Of a DNA stretch of 64,000 bases, positions 26,619 through 35,591 are shown one piece after another. Under the pieces are notes generated by a model. That model did not search any database. It worked only from the letters and a program-made list of their open reading frames with translations, and was not told the DNA's origin. Numbering within the stretch: position 1 is the first letter of the stretch; every line of letters starts with the position of its first letter. A program made the translations under genes and the position numbers. Source of the stretch: UBA4733 sp036734945 (lineage in GTDB: Bacteria > Chloroflexota > UBA4733); NCBI GenBank assembly GCA_036734945.1, contig DAIMXP010000004.1:71379-135378 (forward strand), given 5' to 3'.

Positions 26619-27872
26619 TCACTCTCCGCCCTGAACAGTCAGGGTGAGGCTCCGGCTACCGGCCGGCGGATCAAAGGCCACCAGCGTGTCCGTTCCCTCG
26701 CGGAGGAAGGAGCCACTCTGGAACGTCGCCCGGCTGCCGGCTTCGCGCAGAGGCTGCTGGCCCAGGCTGATGCCACGCGCCTGTGTACCGCGCAGGCGCA
26801 GTGTCAGTTCCGGCACCGACCGGGACAGGTCCAGGCTGATTGTGTCGCCTGCAACGGTCACGGTCGCCAACTCGCGCACGCAGGCATAATTGGTGATCTC
26901 ACTGCAGGTGCGCCAGCGCGTGTATTCCCCCCGCGGGTCACGCTGCCGCAGGCGTTCCACCACGGTCTGCAGGGTGCGGAAGCCGCGCCGGTCCTCGTCG
27001 TGCAACCCATACATGCCCTGCCAGTGGCTGCAGAGGACGCAGGGGCTGCCGGCGTCGATCACTTCCGGCAGGCGCCCGCCGGCAAGGTCTTCGGTGATGT
27101 AATAATCAGCGTTGACCTCGCCGTAGCCGGTCCAGGAGCCGGTGTGGTCACCGGTGCAGGCGATGATCTCCCCGACGGCGGTACCGGCCGTACGATCGGC
27201 GTACCAGACGGGGGTCTCCACGTCTGTCCCTTTGGACGTCACCCGCTGGAAGAAGAACGGCGTGGGATTGCCGGTGACGGAACGGACACCCTCACCGGTG
27301 ACGCGGGCATAAAGATCAAGGCTCTTGCCGCCGAAGCCACCGGGCGAGGTGACGCCCTCCGGCGGCAAGCCAATATTCGCCAGGATCTGGCAGGACAGGG
27401 CGATGTAGCGGTCGACGTGGTCCTCTTCGCTGAACTGCCGCCACTCCATCTGCTCCCAGATGCGCGAAGGTAGCGGCTGTAGCGTGGCGAGGTCAAGCAC
27501 GTAGGTGTGCGTCAGCATCTCCGGCGTGATGTCGAAGGAGGGGACGATCACCTCCCGGCACATGCGTAGCCAGCTCTCCAGTTGCGCCTGGCCGAACAGC
27601 GCCAGACCCTGGTCGAGGCGGCCGATGTTGGCCGGGTTGGGGACGACGCTGAACTTGCCGCGCACGCCGTGCTCGGCGCACCAGGCGCCCCACTCGCGCG
27701 TGAAGGACTCCGGCGTCACCACCGGCACGTCCTCCCAGCGCTGATTCTGGTCAAGGTGCAGGTTGCGGTCGCGCAGAAAGAAGTAGTTGAGGTTGACCAA
27801 TGCCGTCGAGTCGTCGATGATCAGTGACAGCGGCACGCGGTCGAGGGCGTACCGGCAGATCTCAGCGTCCAC
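26619..27872 (-). CDS. Deacetylase-like (NodB-fold) protein, function unknown
   Basis: 417 aa. The start LSLIIDDSTALVNL has the DD pair expected for motif 1 of a NodB/glycoside-hydrolase-deacetylase barrel, and THTYVLD and CSHWQGMYGLHDED hold candidate metal-binding His residues. A beta-rich C-terminus (TLRLRGTQARGISLG) looks like an appended carbohydrate-binding or sandwich domain. It begins 17 bases after the SBP4 stop codon, so the two are cotranscribed. It could deacetylate or hydrolyse the ligand of SBP4 after import; the exact reaction is not known. Confidence 0.5.
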   Translation of the reverse strand: MDAEICRYALDRVPLSLIIDDSTALVNLNYFFLRDRNLHLDQNQRWEDVPVVTPESFTREWGAWCAEHGVRGKFSVVPNPANIGRLDQGLALFGQAQLESWLRMCREVIVPSFDITPEMLTHTYVLDLATLQPLPSRIWEQMEWRQFSEEDHVDRYIALSCQILANIGLPPEGVTSPGGFGGKSLDLYARVTGEGVRSVTGNPTPFFFQRVTSKGTDVETPVWYADRTAGTAVGEIIACTGDHTGSWTGYGEVNADYYITEDLAGGRLPEVIDAGSPCVLCSHWQGMYGLHDEDRRGFRTLQTVVERLRQRDPRGEYTRWRTCSEITNYACVRELATVTVAGDTISLDLSRSVPELTLRLRGTQARGISLGQQPLREAGSRATFQSGSFLREGTDTLVAFDPPAGSRSLTLTVQGGE

Positions 27873-27889
27873 CGCTGCTCCTTCCGAAG

Positions 27890-29506
27890 CTACTTTTTGT
27901 TGGCTTTGGCCGCCTGCATGATGCCGTTCATTTGCGACTGCAACGCCGTCAGGGCATCCTGGGCGCTCATCTGGCCATCGACAGCCTTCTGGCCAGCCGT
28001 GGCCATATTGTTGTAGGCGTCGTCTTCATTGACATACGGCGTGCCATCCGTCGTGGTGCCATCCAGAGCCGGCCTCAGGGTGGTGCGGCCGGCTGGTGGA
28101 CCGGCGACCGCCGGCACCAGATAGGTCTTGCCGGCCGAATCCATGCGCATGGGCACCTCCGCCAGCGTGGCGGTGATCGTGTCCTGGACCTCCGTGCTGC
28201 CCAGATAGCTGAGGAACTGGAAGGCTTCGTCGCGGTGCTTGGGGGTCGGCGGCATCACCAGGCCGCGCAGGTTGGACCAGTTGCCCACCTTGCCGGTCTT
28301 CGGCGCGTAGGGCAGGATGGTCGCGTCCCAGTTGATGGTGGTCTTGGACTGCAGGATCGGCTTGAAGTTCCAGTCACCGGTGTACTGCATGGCCACCTTG
28401 CCGGCCAGGAAAGGCTCCATGGATTTCTTGTATTGGGCGGTGATCGTCTTCCACCAGGTTGGCGTGGCGATGATGCCGGCCTTCGCCATGCTCACGACAT
28501 AATCCAGCGCCTCCACGCACTGGGGGCTGCCGATCGTGCATTGGTCGAGCGCCTGGTTGTAGTAGCTGCCGCCGTTCGCCAGCGCCATGCTGTACCAGCT
28601 ATTCTCGTAGCCGCCCCAGGAGAGGTAGGCGCCAACGCGGTCGGGGGTTGCGCCGGTCTTGAGCGTGAGCTTTGTCGCGTACTGCTGCAGGGTATCCCAT
28701 GTCCACTGCTTGGGATCCTTGGCCAGTTCGGCTGGCGGCGTGAGGCCGGCGGGGTGGAGCAGGTCGAGGTTGTAGACGACGACACCAGCGCTGTAGTCCC
28801 AGGGCAGGCCGAAGCGCTTGCCCTGGTAGGTGTACCAATCCACCGCCGCCGGCAGCATCTGCTTGAGGTTGTCACTGGCCGTCTTGTCCTGAGCAGCGAG
28901 GTCGTCGATCGAGCCTTCCAGACCGGCATAGGCGCGGTTCTTGAAGCCATCGCTGTCCGAGAGGTAGGCGTCCGGCCCCGTGCCGCCGGCGATGGCGACC
29001 GTGATCTTCTGGTTGTTGTTCGTCGCGTACTTGGTAACGTTGACCTGAACGCTGCTATGGCGATCGCTGTAGGTCTTGGCCCAGCCTTCGAAGCCTGTCT
29101 GGTAGCCGGACCCCCACTGCCAGAACTCCACGGGCGTCTTACCCTTGCCGGGCGCTGCCGCTGCGGCGGATGCCGTTGAGGTCGTAGCCGGCGCGACGCT
29201 GGTCGATGCCGCCACGCTGCTCGTGGCGAGGACGCTGCTCGTGGCGAGGACGCTGCTCGTGGCGAGGACGCTGCTCGTGGCGGCGACGCTCGCTGTCGAC
29301 GCAGGGGCGCTGCTTGCGGTCGAAGCCGCCGCGCTGGTGGCAACGGGCAACGTCGCGGCCGCGGCTAGGGCCGATGACGTGCTGCCGGTACTGACGGTGG
29401 CGCTCGCGGCGCCTCCGCAGGCGGCAAGAAGAGGAATGGCGAGACCACTCCCTAACATGGCCAGCAAACGACGCCGAGGTAACGATGCCGCTGTTGCAGA
29501 ATGCAT
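27890..29506 (-). CDS. SBP4: extracellular solute-binding lipoprotein
   Basis: 538 aa from the ATG at 29506 with AAGGAG upstream. An RRRLL signal peptide ends in LLAAC (Cys30). The tether to about residue 122 is Ala/Ser/Thr-rich and contains three exact plus one altered copy of a TSSVLA unit encoded by an 18-base DNA repeat. The binding domain begins at VEFWQWGSG and shows GKRFGLPWDYSAGVVVYNLD and WTWDTLQQYA. It should be a lipid-anchored sugar receptor for an ABC importer encoded elsewhere. It is the first gene of a five-gene operon with two deacetylase-like genes, SBP3 and the M55 gene. Confidence 0.9.
   Translation of the reverse strand: MHSATAASLPRRRLLAMLGSGLAIPLLAACGGAASATVSTGSTSSALAAAATLPVATSAAASTASSAPASTASVAATSSVLATSSVLATSSVLATSSVAASTSVAPATTSTASAAAAAPGKGKTPVEFWQWGSGYQTGFEGWAKTYSDRHSSVQVNVTKYATNNNQKITVAIAGGTGPDAYLSDSDGFKNRAYAGLEGSIDDLAAQDKTASDNLKQMLPAAVDWYTYQGKRFGLPWDYSAGVVVYNLDLLHPAGLTPPAELAKDPKQWTWDTLQQYATKLTLKTGATPDRVGAYLSWGGYENSWYSMALANGGSYYNQALDQCTIGSPQCVEALDYVVSMAKAGIIATPTWWKTITAQYKKSMEPFLAGKVAMQYTGDWNFKPILQSKTTINWDATILPYAPKTGKVGNWSNLRGLVMPPTPKHRDEAFQFLSYLGSTEVQDTITATLAEVPMRMDSAGKTYLVPAVAGPPAGRTTLRPALDGTTTDGTPYVNEDDAYNNMATAGQKAVDGQMSAQDALTALQSQMNGIMQAAKANKK
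29221..29292. repeat. 18-bp tandem repeat in the SBP4 tether
   Basis: Three perfect copies of an 18-base unit (TCGTGGCGAGGACGCTGC on the plus strand) start at 29221, 29239 and 29257. A degenerate fourth begins at 29275. The unit length is a multiple of three, so slippage changes tether length by six residues without breaking the frame. Confidence 0.9.
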
Positions 29507-29571
29507 GAGACTGCTCCTTCCCCGTTGGGCTGTCCTGTGGCGAGGCGTCACGAGCGACCGCCTGTGCAGAC

Positions 29572-29600
29572 ATTGTAAGCACTCTCTACAAATATGGCAA
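29572..29600 (-). promoter_or_regulatory. Sigma-70 promoter of the SBP4 operon
   Basis: Minus-strand TTGCCA (29600-29595), 17-base spacer and TACAAT (29577-29572) match the consensus well. They would start transcription about 60 bases before the SBP4 ATG. Confidence 0.65.
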
Positions 29601-29735
29601 TCGCGGCCCTGCACTATTAGCCACACACGTCGTTCGCCTGCTAAGTATAAGGCCGCGTATGCTACCATCCTACGATGCGCCGACGCAGCTTGCCGGTCGC
29701 TCCCGTTGCCCTTGCATCAGCGAAGGAGCATGCTC

Positions 29736-31229
29736 TTGGAGCCGCTTTTCACTCGCCGCGTCGCGCTGTGCGGCTGCGCGCTGACGACGCTTGGGCTGGT
29801 CGGCGGCGTCCTGCTCGCCGCCTGCGGCGGATCGACCGTCGTGACCACGGCGCCACCGGCCGCTACGAGTTCCCAGGCGACGGGCGCAGCCGCATCCTCC
29901 ACAGGCAGCGCGTCCAGCACACCGTCGTTGGGCGTCTCCGCTGTGGCGTCGACGACGACCGCGAGCCAAACCGCGTCCGCCGCCACCAGCGCCGGCCGGA
30001 CTGTGCCGAGCGTTGGACCGAAAGGCGTGACACTCACCTATATGTCGCCCGATACGTCGGGGCGGCACGCCGTGGAGCAGGCCATCTACAACGACTTCAC
30101 CAAGGTCCATCCGGGCATCGCTGTCGAGATCATCTCGGGCGGCACGAGTTGGACCACGGTTACCGAGAAACTCACGGCCATGATCGCCAGCGGCACGCCA
30201 CCTGACTTCTATCAAAACGCCACAGGCAACTGGCTGAGCGTGCAATCTGCTCTGGTAGAAATGTCCGGCCGGCTCGCCCAGGCGAAGTTGGACCCGCAAA
30301 AGGTCTTCCTTCCCCAGGCGATTCAGATCTTCACCGACCAGGAGGGGAAGATCTGGGGCCTGCCGCTGGTCGGCATCTCGGTGGATGCGCTCGCCTATAA
30401 CCAGGGCCTCTTCGATTCGGCAGGGCTGTCGTACCCGCCGGTCGATCCCACCGATCAGAGCTGGACGATGGACCGCTTCCTGGAGGCTGCGCAGCGGCTC
30501 ACGAAGGCGGACCAGTCCCAGTTCGGCTTCGGCGGCACGGTGGGCGGCGCCGACACGGGCGGCGACGAGCGGCCAACCTACTTTGGGCAGGGGCCGTGGG
30601 ACGACCAGGCCAAGAAAGCGCTGCTTGATCAGCCGCTGGCCGCCCAGGGGTTGCAGTTCTTCAAGGACCTGCGCGACCGCTATAAGGTCGCGCCCACCGC
30701 CGCACAGGTCAAGGGCATCGGCGCCAAAGGCGACGTGTTCACCAGCGGCCGCATCGGCATGCAAGTGGTCTATGGCTACGTACCGAAGCTGAACTTCACG
30801 TGGGGGCTGGCGGCGCTCCCGCACAGCAGCTCGCAGAACGTCTCCGGCCGGCAGTTTGCCCAGCCGCTCTACACCGTGCAGACGCCGCGAGCCGACCTTA
30901 CATGGCAACTGATGCAGTGGCTCATGGTCCCCGCCAACGCCGCGCGCTTCCCACCGAGCGGCCAGTACGCGGTGTCTCCGGTAACCGGCGCCTCCGACCT
31001 GGCGATGCAAACGTACAAGCAGCAGATTGGCGTCGATCCGCAGGCGTTCCTGAACATGGCCCAGCACTCTCACGTCTCCTCCTGGGGCATGCCGAAGTAT
31101 CCCGGCTGGAACAAGGTCAACCTCTGGCTGACCAACAATTTCCCGGCGTTCGACCAGGGCAAGCAGGGCGCCGCCGACTACGGCAAGGCCGCCACCGCCT
31201 ATATCGACGCCAACCTCCAGCAGGCGTGA
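29736..31229 (+). CDS. SBP5: extracellular solute-binding lipoprotein
   Basis: 497 aa from the TTG at 29736, seven bases after AAGGAG; the ATG at 29730 is too close to that site but cannot be excluded. The signal peptide ends in LLAAC (Cys30). A tether of about 70 Ser/Thr/Ala-rich residues precedes the binding domain (VTLTYMSPDTSG, GKIWGLPLVGISVDALAYN, WTMDRFLEAA). It is a predicted surface receptor for a carbohydrate importer. It is divergent from SBP4 and followed after 114 bases by a ceramidase-like hydrolase on the same strand. That pairing suggests the ligand is a glycoconjugate or amide. Confidence 0.9.
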   Translation: MEPLFTRRVALCGCALTTLGLVGGVLLAACGGSTVVTTAPPAATSSQATGAAASSTGSASSTPSLGVSAVASTTTASQTASAATSAGRTVPSVGPKGVTLTYMSPDTSGRHAVEQAIYNDFTKVHPGIAVEIISGGTSWTTVTEKLTAMIASGTPPDFYQNATGNWLSVQSALVEMSGRLAQAKLDPQKVFLPQAIQIFTDQEGKIWGLPLVGISVDALAYNQGLFDSAGLSYPPVDPTDQSWTMDRFLEAAQRLTKADQSQFGFGGTVGGADTGGDERPTYFGQGPWDDQAKKALLDQPLAAQGLQFFKDLRDRYKVAPTAAQVKGIGAKGDVFTSGRIGMQVVYGYVPKLNFTWGLAALPHSSSQNVSGRQFAQPLYTVQTPRADLTWQLMQWLMVPANAARFPPSGQYAVSPVTGASDLAMQTYKQQIGVDPQAFLNMAQHSHVSSWGMPKYPGWNKVNLWLTNNFPAFDQGKQGAADYGKAATAYIDANLQQA

Positions 31230-31343
31230 TGACGCCGAGGCGCGGTGGAACCGTCCCTCGCCCTGTTAAAGATGGAAACGGGCGGCGCTGACGGCCGGCG
31301 GATCGATATGGCGCTGGACAACAACACAGAGAGGAGCAACTCC

Positions 31344-32627
31344 ATGGGAGATGTCTGGGCAGGATTGGCGCGGACGGTCATCACGCCGCCGGTGGAAAGC
31401 ACGTGGCAGGCGGGCTATGCCGCCCGCCGGCACGCCGCCGAGGGCATACACGACGACCTGGTGGCGACAGCGCTGGTGCTCGACGACGGCTCCGGCGAGC
31501 CGGGCCGGCGTATCGCCTTGATCGCCGTCGACATCATCACCTTGCGCGATGAGCAGGTACAACGCATCCGTGGCCTGCTGGCCGAGCAAGGGGCCGTACA
31601 GCCGGAGCGCGTGCTCATCTGCTCCTCGCACACCCACGGCGGTCCGGCGGTACTGCAACGCGCTACCCTGCCCAGCAATGCTGAATACATCGGCGCCCTG
31701 GAGCAGCACCTGGCGGGGCTGGTCGCCGCCGCGGCTCGCCGACTGACGCCGGTCGCCATCGGCCTCGGCTTCTCGGAAGCGCGATTCAACGTCAACCGCC
31801 GTCTTGCTCAACCCGACGGGCAGATGGTGATGCGGCCCAATGCGCAGGGCATCGTCGACCGCTCCGTCACGGTGCTCCGGCTCGATACCCTGTCCGGCGG
31901 CCACCCGACGCCCGGCGCTGCGCCGCTGGCGCTGCTCTTCCGGTACGTCTGCCACCCCACCTCGATGGGCGCGCAGAACTACCAGTTCACCGCGGACTAT
32001 CCCGGCGCCGCTCGCCGCTTCGTCGAGCGCGCGTACGCCGACAGTACGAAAGCCCTATTCCTGCCCGGCTGCTTCGCAAATATCCGGCCGAACCTGACCA
32101 ACGACGAGGGCGCCTTCCGCAGTGCCACCTGGGAGGAAGTCGAGGCGCTGGGCCGCCAGCTCGGCAGCAGCGTGGTACAGGCTGCCGAGGCCGTGTGCGA
32201 TCCCACCGCGCCGCCCGCAACCAACCTCGGCGGCGTGCTCGGCGCGGCGCTGGAACGGCTCGACTTGCCCATCGAGACCAACGATGGCGGCGTCACCGGC
32301 TGGCCGGCCGAGGTGCAGGTGCTGCGCTGCGGCGAGACCTATATCGTCGGCTTGCCTGGTGAGATCTTCCTCGAGACGGGGCTGAAGGCCCAACAGGCGG
32401 TGGCGCGGGCAAGCGGTGTCGAGCCGGCGCGCGTGTTGGTGCTGGGCTACTGCAACGGCAGCATCGGCTATCTCCCCACCGCGTCAGCCATCCCAGAGGG
32501 CGGCTACGAAGTCGGCGCCTGGCGCAACAGCGAGCGCCCCGGTGGCTTCACGGCCGACGCCGAGCGGCGGCTGGTGGAATGCGCGGCGCGCCAGGCCGCG
32601 CGCCTGGCGGTGATGTCGGCTCGCTGA
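31344..32627 (+). CDS. Neutral/alkaline ceramidase-like hydrolase
   Basis: 427 aa from the ATG at 31344 (GAGAGGAG upstream). The chain matches the N-terminal catalytic domain of neutral/alkaline non-lysosomal ceramidases: WAGLARTVITPP at the start, the zinc-site segment SSHTHGGP, FRYVCHPTSMG, and FLPGCFANIRPN. Full-length ceramidases are longer and secreted. This one lacks a signal peptide and the C-terminal domain, like many environmental bacterial homologues of unknown substrate. It probably hydrolyses an amide bond after uptake. It follows SBP5 and converges on SBP6 with only 19 bases between the stops. Confidence 0.78.
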   Translation: MGDVWAGLARTVITPPVESTWQAGYAARRHAAEGIHDDLVATALVLDDGSGEPGRRIALIAVDIITLRDEQVQRIRGLLAEQGAVQPERVLICSSHTHGGPAVLQRATLPSNAEYIGALEQHLAGLVAAAARRLTPVAIGLGFSEARFNVNRRLAQPDGQMVMRPNAQGIVDRSVTVLRLDTLSGGHPTPGAAPLALLFRYVCHPTSMGAQNYQFTADYPGAARRFVERAYADSTKALFLPGCFANIRPNLTNDEGAFRSATWEEVEALGRQLGSSVVQAAEAVCDPTAPPATNLGGVLGAALERLDLPIETNDGGVTGWPAEVQVLRCGETYIVGLPGEIFLETGLKAQQAVARASGVEPARVLVLGYCNGSIGYLPTASAIPEGGYEVGAWRNSERPGGFTADAERRLVECAARQAARLAVMSAR

Positions 32628-32646
32628 CCGGGTACGAAGGCTATGG

Positions 32647-34182
32647 CTAATCTACCAAGCGCCACTCCGGCGGCGCCTTGTCCAGCAGCGTCTGGAATTG
32701 CGGCTGCACCTGCTGCATCATGTCCTTGGCCGTGATCTTGCCGGCGAGCAGGTTGTCCATGACCTTGCCGAAGGCCGTGTTCACGTCCACATAAATGTAG
32801 GGGATGGGCGTGGGCCGGCTGATCTCCAACCCATCAATGAACACCTGGCGGTTGACGTGGCCGGTGGGCTGGAGGAACTCCGGTGACTGCTGCGCCGCCT
32901 TGAGCACCGGCACGTAGCCGGCCTGGGCCAGCATCTTCTGCCCGGTGAGCCCCGTTATGAACTGGATGACCGTCATCCCGTCGTCCGGGTGGGGTGCGTG
33001 GTTGACCATGCAGCAGCAGTCGCCGGGGGCACGGGTGAACACCCCGTTTTTGCCGGTCGGATAGGGAGCGATATCCCAGTCGGTGCCCTTCATGCGCACG
33101 TCCATACCGACGGTGCCATAGGAGCCGGTCGACATCATGGCGACCTTGCCGTTGTTCCAGGTCGCCTGCTTGGCCTGCTGGGAATCGGGCGCGACGTGCT
33201 GGACGTTGCGCAGGTCGGCATACCACTGGTAGGCGTCGGAGAAGGCAGTGTCGGTGATGGTGATCTTCGTGCGCGCCGAATCGCTGAATTCGCCGCCGTT
33301 GCTCCAGGCCCAGGGGTTGTAGTACACCCACCAGTTGGTCTGGCTGTAGCCAAAGGTGGCGTCGGCGCCGCTGCCGGTCGTCGTCCGCTTGGCCGCCTGC
33401 AGGAAAGCGTCCCAGGTCCAGCTCGGGTCGCCCCACTTCTTGGGCGGCTCGGCGACGCCGGCCTTCTGGAAGAGCGTCTTGTTGTAGAAGATCACTGCCG
33501 GTGACGTATCCCAGGGGATGCCATACCACTTGCCATTAAAGATGACCTTCTGGAGCTGGGAGGCGGTGTAGTCGGCGGCATTGATCTTCGCTTTCTGGAC
33601 GTAGCTGGTCATATCAATGTCGGCCTGCTTGGCCACCCAGGACGGCAGTTCCTTCGTCACCGGCTCGTGAACGTCTGGATAGGTGCCGCCAGCGATGGCA
33701 GCCGTATACTTGTCATTGCTAGTGCCGTTCGTGAACTGGACCTTGAGCTTGCCGTTCTCCTTCTCGAACTGGGCGAAGATACCCTTCCAGGCGTCCTCTT
33801 CCTCCTTGGCCAGGCCGTTGGTGGCGAACCACCAGATGGTGTTGGCGGCAGTCGGCGGCGCGATGGCGGCGGCGCTCGAGGCGCTGGCGCTGCTCGCCTT
33901 CGGCGCTGCCGTCGTCGTGGCGCTGGCAGCCGCAGTAGTGGCGTTGGACGCCGCCGCGCTGCTGGTCGTTATGGCGGCAGCGCTAGCGCTCGGCGTGCTG
34001 GCCGCCGTGCTGGCCTGCGCCACCGTCGCCGTGTTGAGGCTGGCGGTCACGGCAGCACTGGTGCTGCCGACCGTGGTGGCGGCGGCCCCACCGCAGGCGG
34101 CGAGCAGTCCCCCCGACGTGACCGCAGCAGCGGCTGCGCAAGATTGGAGCAGGGCACGGCGACTGAGTAGACGATGCAGCAT
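32647..34182 (-). CDS. SBP6: extracellular solute-binding lipoprotein
   Basis: 511 aa from the ATG at 34182 with CAGGAGGG upstream. The signal peptide ends in LLAAC (Cys30). The tether of about 85 residues is Ala/Ser/Thr-rich. The domain contains TIWWFATNGL, GKWYGIPWDTSPAVIFYNK and WTWDAFLQAAKRT, and later a CCC triplet in APGDCCCMVNH that is unusual for an exported protein. It is a presumed sugar receptor for an ABC importer. It stands alone, with its own promoter at 34343-34371 and a leader of about 150 bases. No enzyme gene follows, because the next gene is convergent. Confidence 0.9.
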   Translation of the reverse strand: MLHRLLSRRALLQSCAAAAAVTSGGLLAACGGAAATTVGSTSAAVTASLNTATVAQASTAASTPSASAAAITTSSAAASNATTAAASATTTAAPKASSASASSAAAIAPPTAANTIWWFATNGLAKEEEDAWKGIFAQFEKENGKLKVQFTNGTSNDKYTAAIAGGTYPDVHEPVTKELPSWVAKQADIDMTSYVQKAKINAADYTASQLQKVIFNGKWYGIPWDTSPAVIFYNKTLFQKAGVAEPPKKWGDPSWTWDAFLQAAKRTTTGSGADATFGYSQTNWWVYYNPWAWSNGGEFSDSARTKITITDTAFSDAYQWYADLRNVQHVAPDSQQAKQATWNNGKVAMMSTGSYGTVGMDVRMKGTDWDIAPYPTGKNGVFTRAPGDCCCMVNHAPHPDDGMTVIQFITGLTGQKMLAQAGYVPVLKAAQQSPEFLQPTGHVNRQVFIDGLEISRPTPIPYIYVDVNTAFGKVMDNLLAGKITAKDMMQQVQPQFQTLLDKAPPEWRLVD

Positions 34183-34342
34183 AGAACCCTCCTGGCGATC
34201 ACAACACTCAAGACCGAACGGCGTCGCTCTTAACCGCAATCTGGCGTGCGCTGCCAGGTGTGCCACGATGCCGTGGCGCGGGCCAGGCTGATTCCTGCCC
34301 CCTGGAAGGCTACGATAAAGAAGCAACGCGCCCGTTGGCAGG

Positions 34343-34371
34343 ATAGTACCCGCGCCTCAGCACTTTGTCAA
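34343..34371 (-). promoter_or_regulatory. Sigma-70 promoter of SBP6
   Basis: Minus-strand TTGACA (34371-34366), 17-base spacer and TACTAT (34348-34343). The first bases after the -35, AAGTG, are identical to those in the SBP7 promoter. Confidence 0.75.
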
Positions 34372-34418
34372 TGACGCAATGAAAGTATGAAAGTCGTTCG
34401 TCCGTTCGAAAAACTGGC

Positions 34419-34448
34419 TTGACTCCGGGCGAACGCCGCGGATACAGT
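34419..34448 (+). promoter_or_regulatory. Sigma-70 promoter for a small leaderless ORF
   Basis: TTGACT (34419-34424), an 18-base spacer and TACAGT (34443-34448). The predicted start point falls on or next to the GTG at 34455, so the transcript would have no 5' leader. Confidence 0.6.
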
Positions 34449-34454
34449 CAAAGC

Positions 34455-34613
34455 GTGCCGCGCTCGGACGAAGGGGACCGGGAGCGGTCGCAGACGGAGG
34501 CAGCGACCTGGCACGCCATCGCGGTGGCTACCCTCGCGGCGCTAGCATGCGCGGTCCCAGTCTGCGTGCTGCTCGCCAAGCTGGCATGGTGGCGCATGAT
34601 GACGCGCTATTGA
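34455..34613 (+). CDS. Small putative membrane protein, leaderless
   Basis: 52 aa from the GTG at 34455. A charged N-terminus (PRSDEGDRERSQTE) precedes one transmembrane helix of about 24 residues (AIAVATLAALACAVPVCVLL), ending in a short basic tail. No homologue is recognised. The promoter hexamers lie immediately upstream with the start codon at the expected transcription start, the arrangement of a leaderless mRNA. The in-frame codons further upstream are the promoter itself. The coding status rests on this promoter and the helix, so confidence is moderate. Confidence 0.45.
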   Translation: MPRSDEGDRERSQTEAATWHAIAVATLAALACAVPVCVLLAKLAWWRMMTRY

Positions 34614-34640
34614 GCCGCGCTGCGGATAGGACGAACTTCG

Positions 34641-35510
34641 CTAACTGCTCGGTTGCTCCAGCCTGAGCAACCGAGCAGCGTTGTGCTCCACGATGTCGTC
34701 GTAGGTCGCCCGGTCGGCACACAGCTCCTGCAACGCCACCAGGCTCTGCGCGGCGAAGCATTGCCGCGTCCGACCATTCGGGTAGGCGCCGCGGCCATCC
34801 AGGCATGGGCAATCTGTCGCCCACATGAGCTTCGCCCGATGGCGGTTGACGAAGCCGCGGGCGAAATCCCGGTCTCGGGTGAGCGCGTTCAGAGCGGAGC
34901 CGGCGGAGAGATCGGCGTACAGGTTGGGGAACTCGCTGAGCCAACGATCAGTGAGTCCGCCCGCTACTACCGGGCCGGTCGGGTAAGCGGAATACCCCGA
35001 CGCACTCGGGTCACGCGGGGCATCGGCGCTGATGTTGGCCCACCAGGCCTGGGCGTGGCCGATGAAGGTTGTCTGCGGGTGCGCTCGCACGACCTCGCCA
35101 AACGCCTCAAAATTGAAGTTATAGTTCCGGTATTCCAGGTGCAGCAGCACCGGCAACCCCAACTCGCCACAAAGCTGGTACATCGCCACCGCCTCCGGCG
35201 CGTCGCACGGCATATGGAGCTTGTGCTCACCGAAGCCACGCGCGCCCTCGCGATGGTACCGGCGGACGGTGTCCAGAGCGTCTGGCCGCCGCGGATCGAC
35301 GTGAACAAACGGTATCAAGCGATCTGGATGGGCCTGGCAGGCGGCCCAGGCCGCGGCGAGTGGGAAATCGTTCGCGGGTAGGCCGCGAGCAGCGTCAGCG
35401 GCGCCATCAATGGGTAGGACCACTGTGAACCGGTGACCATGCACGTCCTGGTGCGCCAGCAAATGGTCGACGGTCCCGTACTCCCACAGATGTTCGTGCA
35501 TGTCAATCAC
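34641..35510 (-). CDS. Amidohydrolase family protein (amidohydrolase_2)
   Basis: 289 aa from a GTG with GAGG upstream. The metal-dependent hydrolase start DMHEHLWEYG carries the first His pair. Later HKLHMP, LLHLEYRNYNF, TFIGHAQAWW and WATDCPCLDG supply the remaining metal and catalytic residues (His, His, Asp) of the ACMSD/aminocarboxymuconate-type group. Such enzymes hydrolyse lactones or C-C/C-N bonds of small acids, including sugar lactones, in the cytoplasm. It is the last gene of the six-gene SBP7 operon. Its final codons form a 14-bp hairpin. Confidence 0.82.
   Translation of the reverse strand: MIDMHEHLWEYGTVDHLLAHQDVHGHRFTVVLPIDGAADAARGLPANDFPLAAAWAACQAHPDRLIPFVHVDPRRPDALDTVRRYHREGARGFGEHKLHMPCDAPEAVAMYQLCGELGLPVLLHLEYRNYNFNFEAFGEVVRAHPQTTFIGHAQAWWANISADAPRDPSASGYSAYPTGPVVAGGLTDRWLSEFPNLYADLSAGSALNALTRDRDFARGFVNRHRAKLMWATDCPCLDGRGAYPNGRTRQCFAAQSLVALQELCADRATYDDIVEHNAARLLRLEQPSS
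34645..34678. terminator. Hairpin built into the end of the amidohydrolase gene
   Basis: Arms 34645-34658 and 34665-34678 pair perfectly over 14 bases around a 6-base loop. They cover the last codons (LRLEQPSS) and end at the TAG stop at 34641-34643. It probably ends the six-gene operon transcript, though no T-tract follows. Confidence 0.65.
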
Positions 35511-35591
35511 GGTAATCCTCGCTCCTTATTCCATGGACCGGTCGATCATACCTTAATCATTAGTCAGTGGGTCGCCGACAGGGGAACCGGC

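Noticed and set aside
29670..31073. Minus-strand ORF of 467 aa
   Set aside because: It is antisense to SBP5; the SBP5 frame has lipobox, ligand-domain motifs and a ribosome-binding site.
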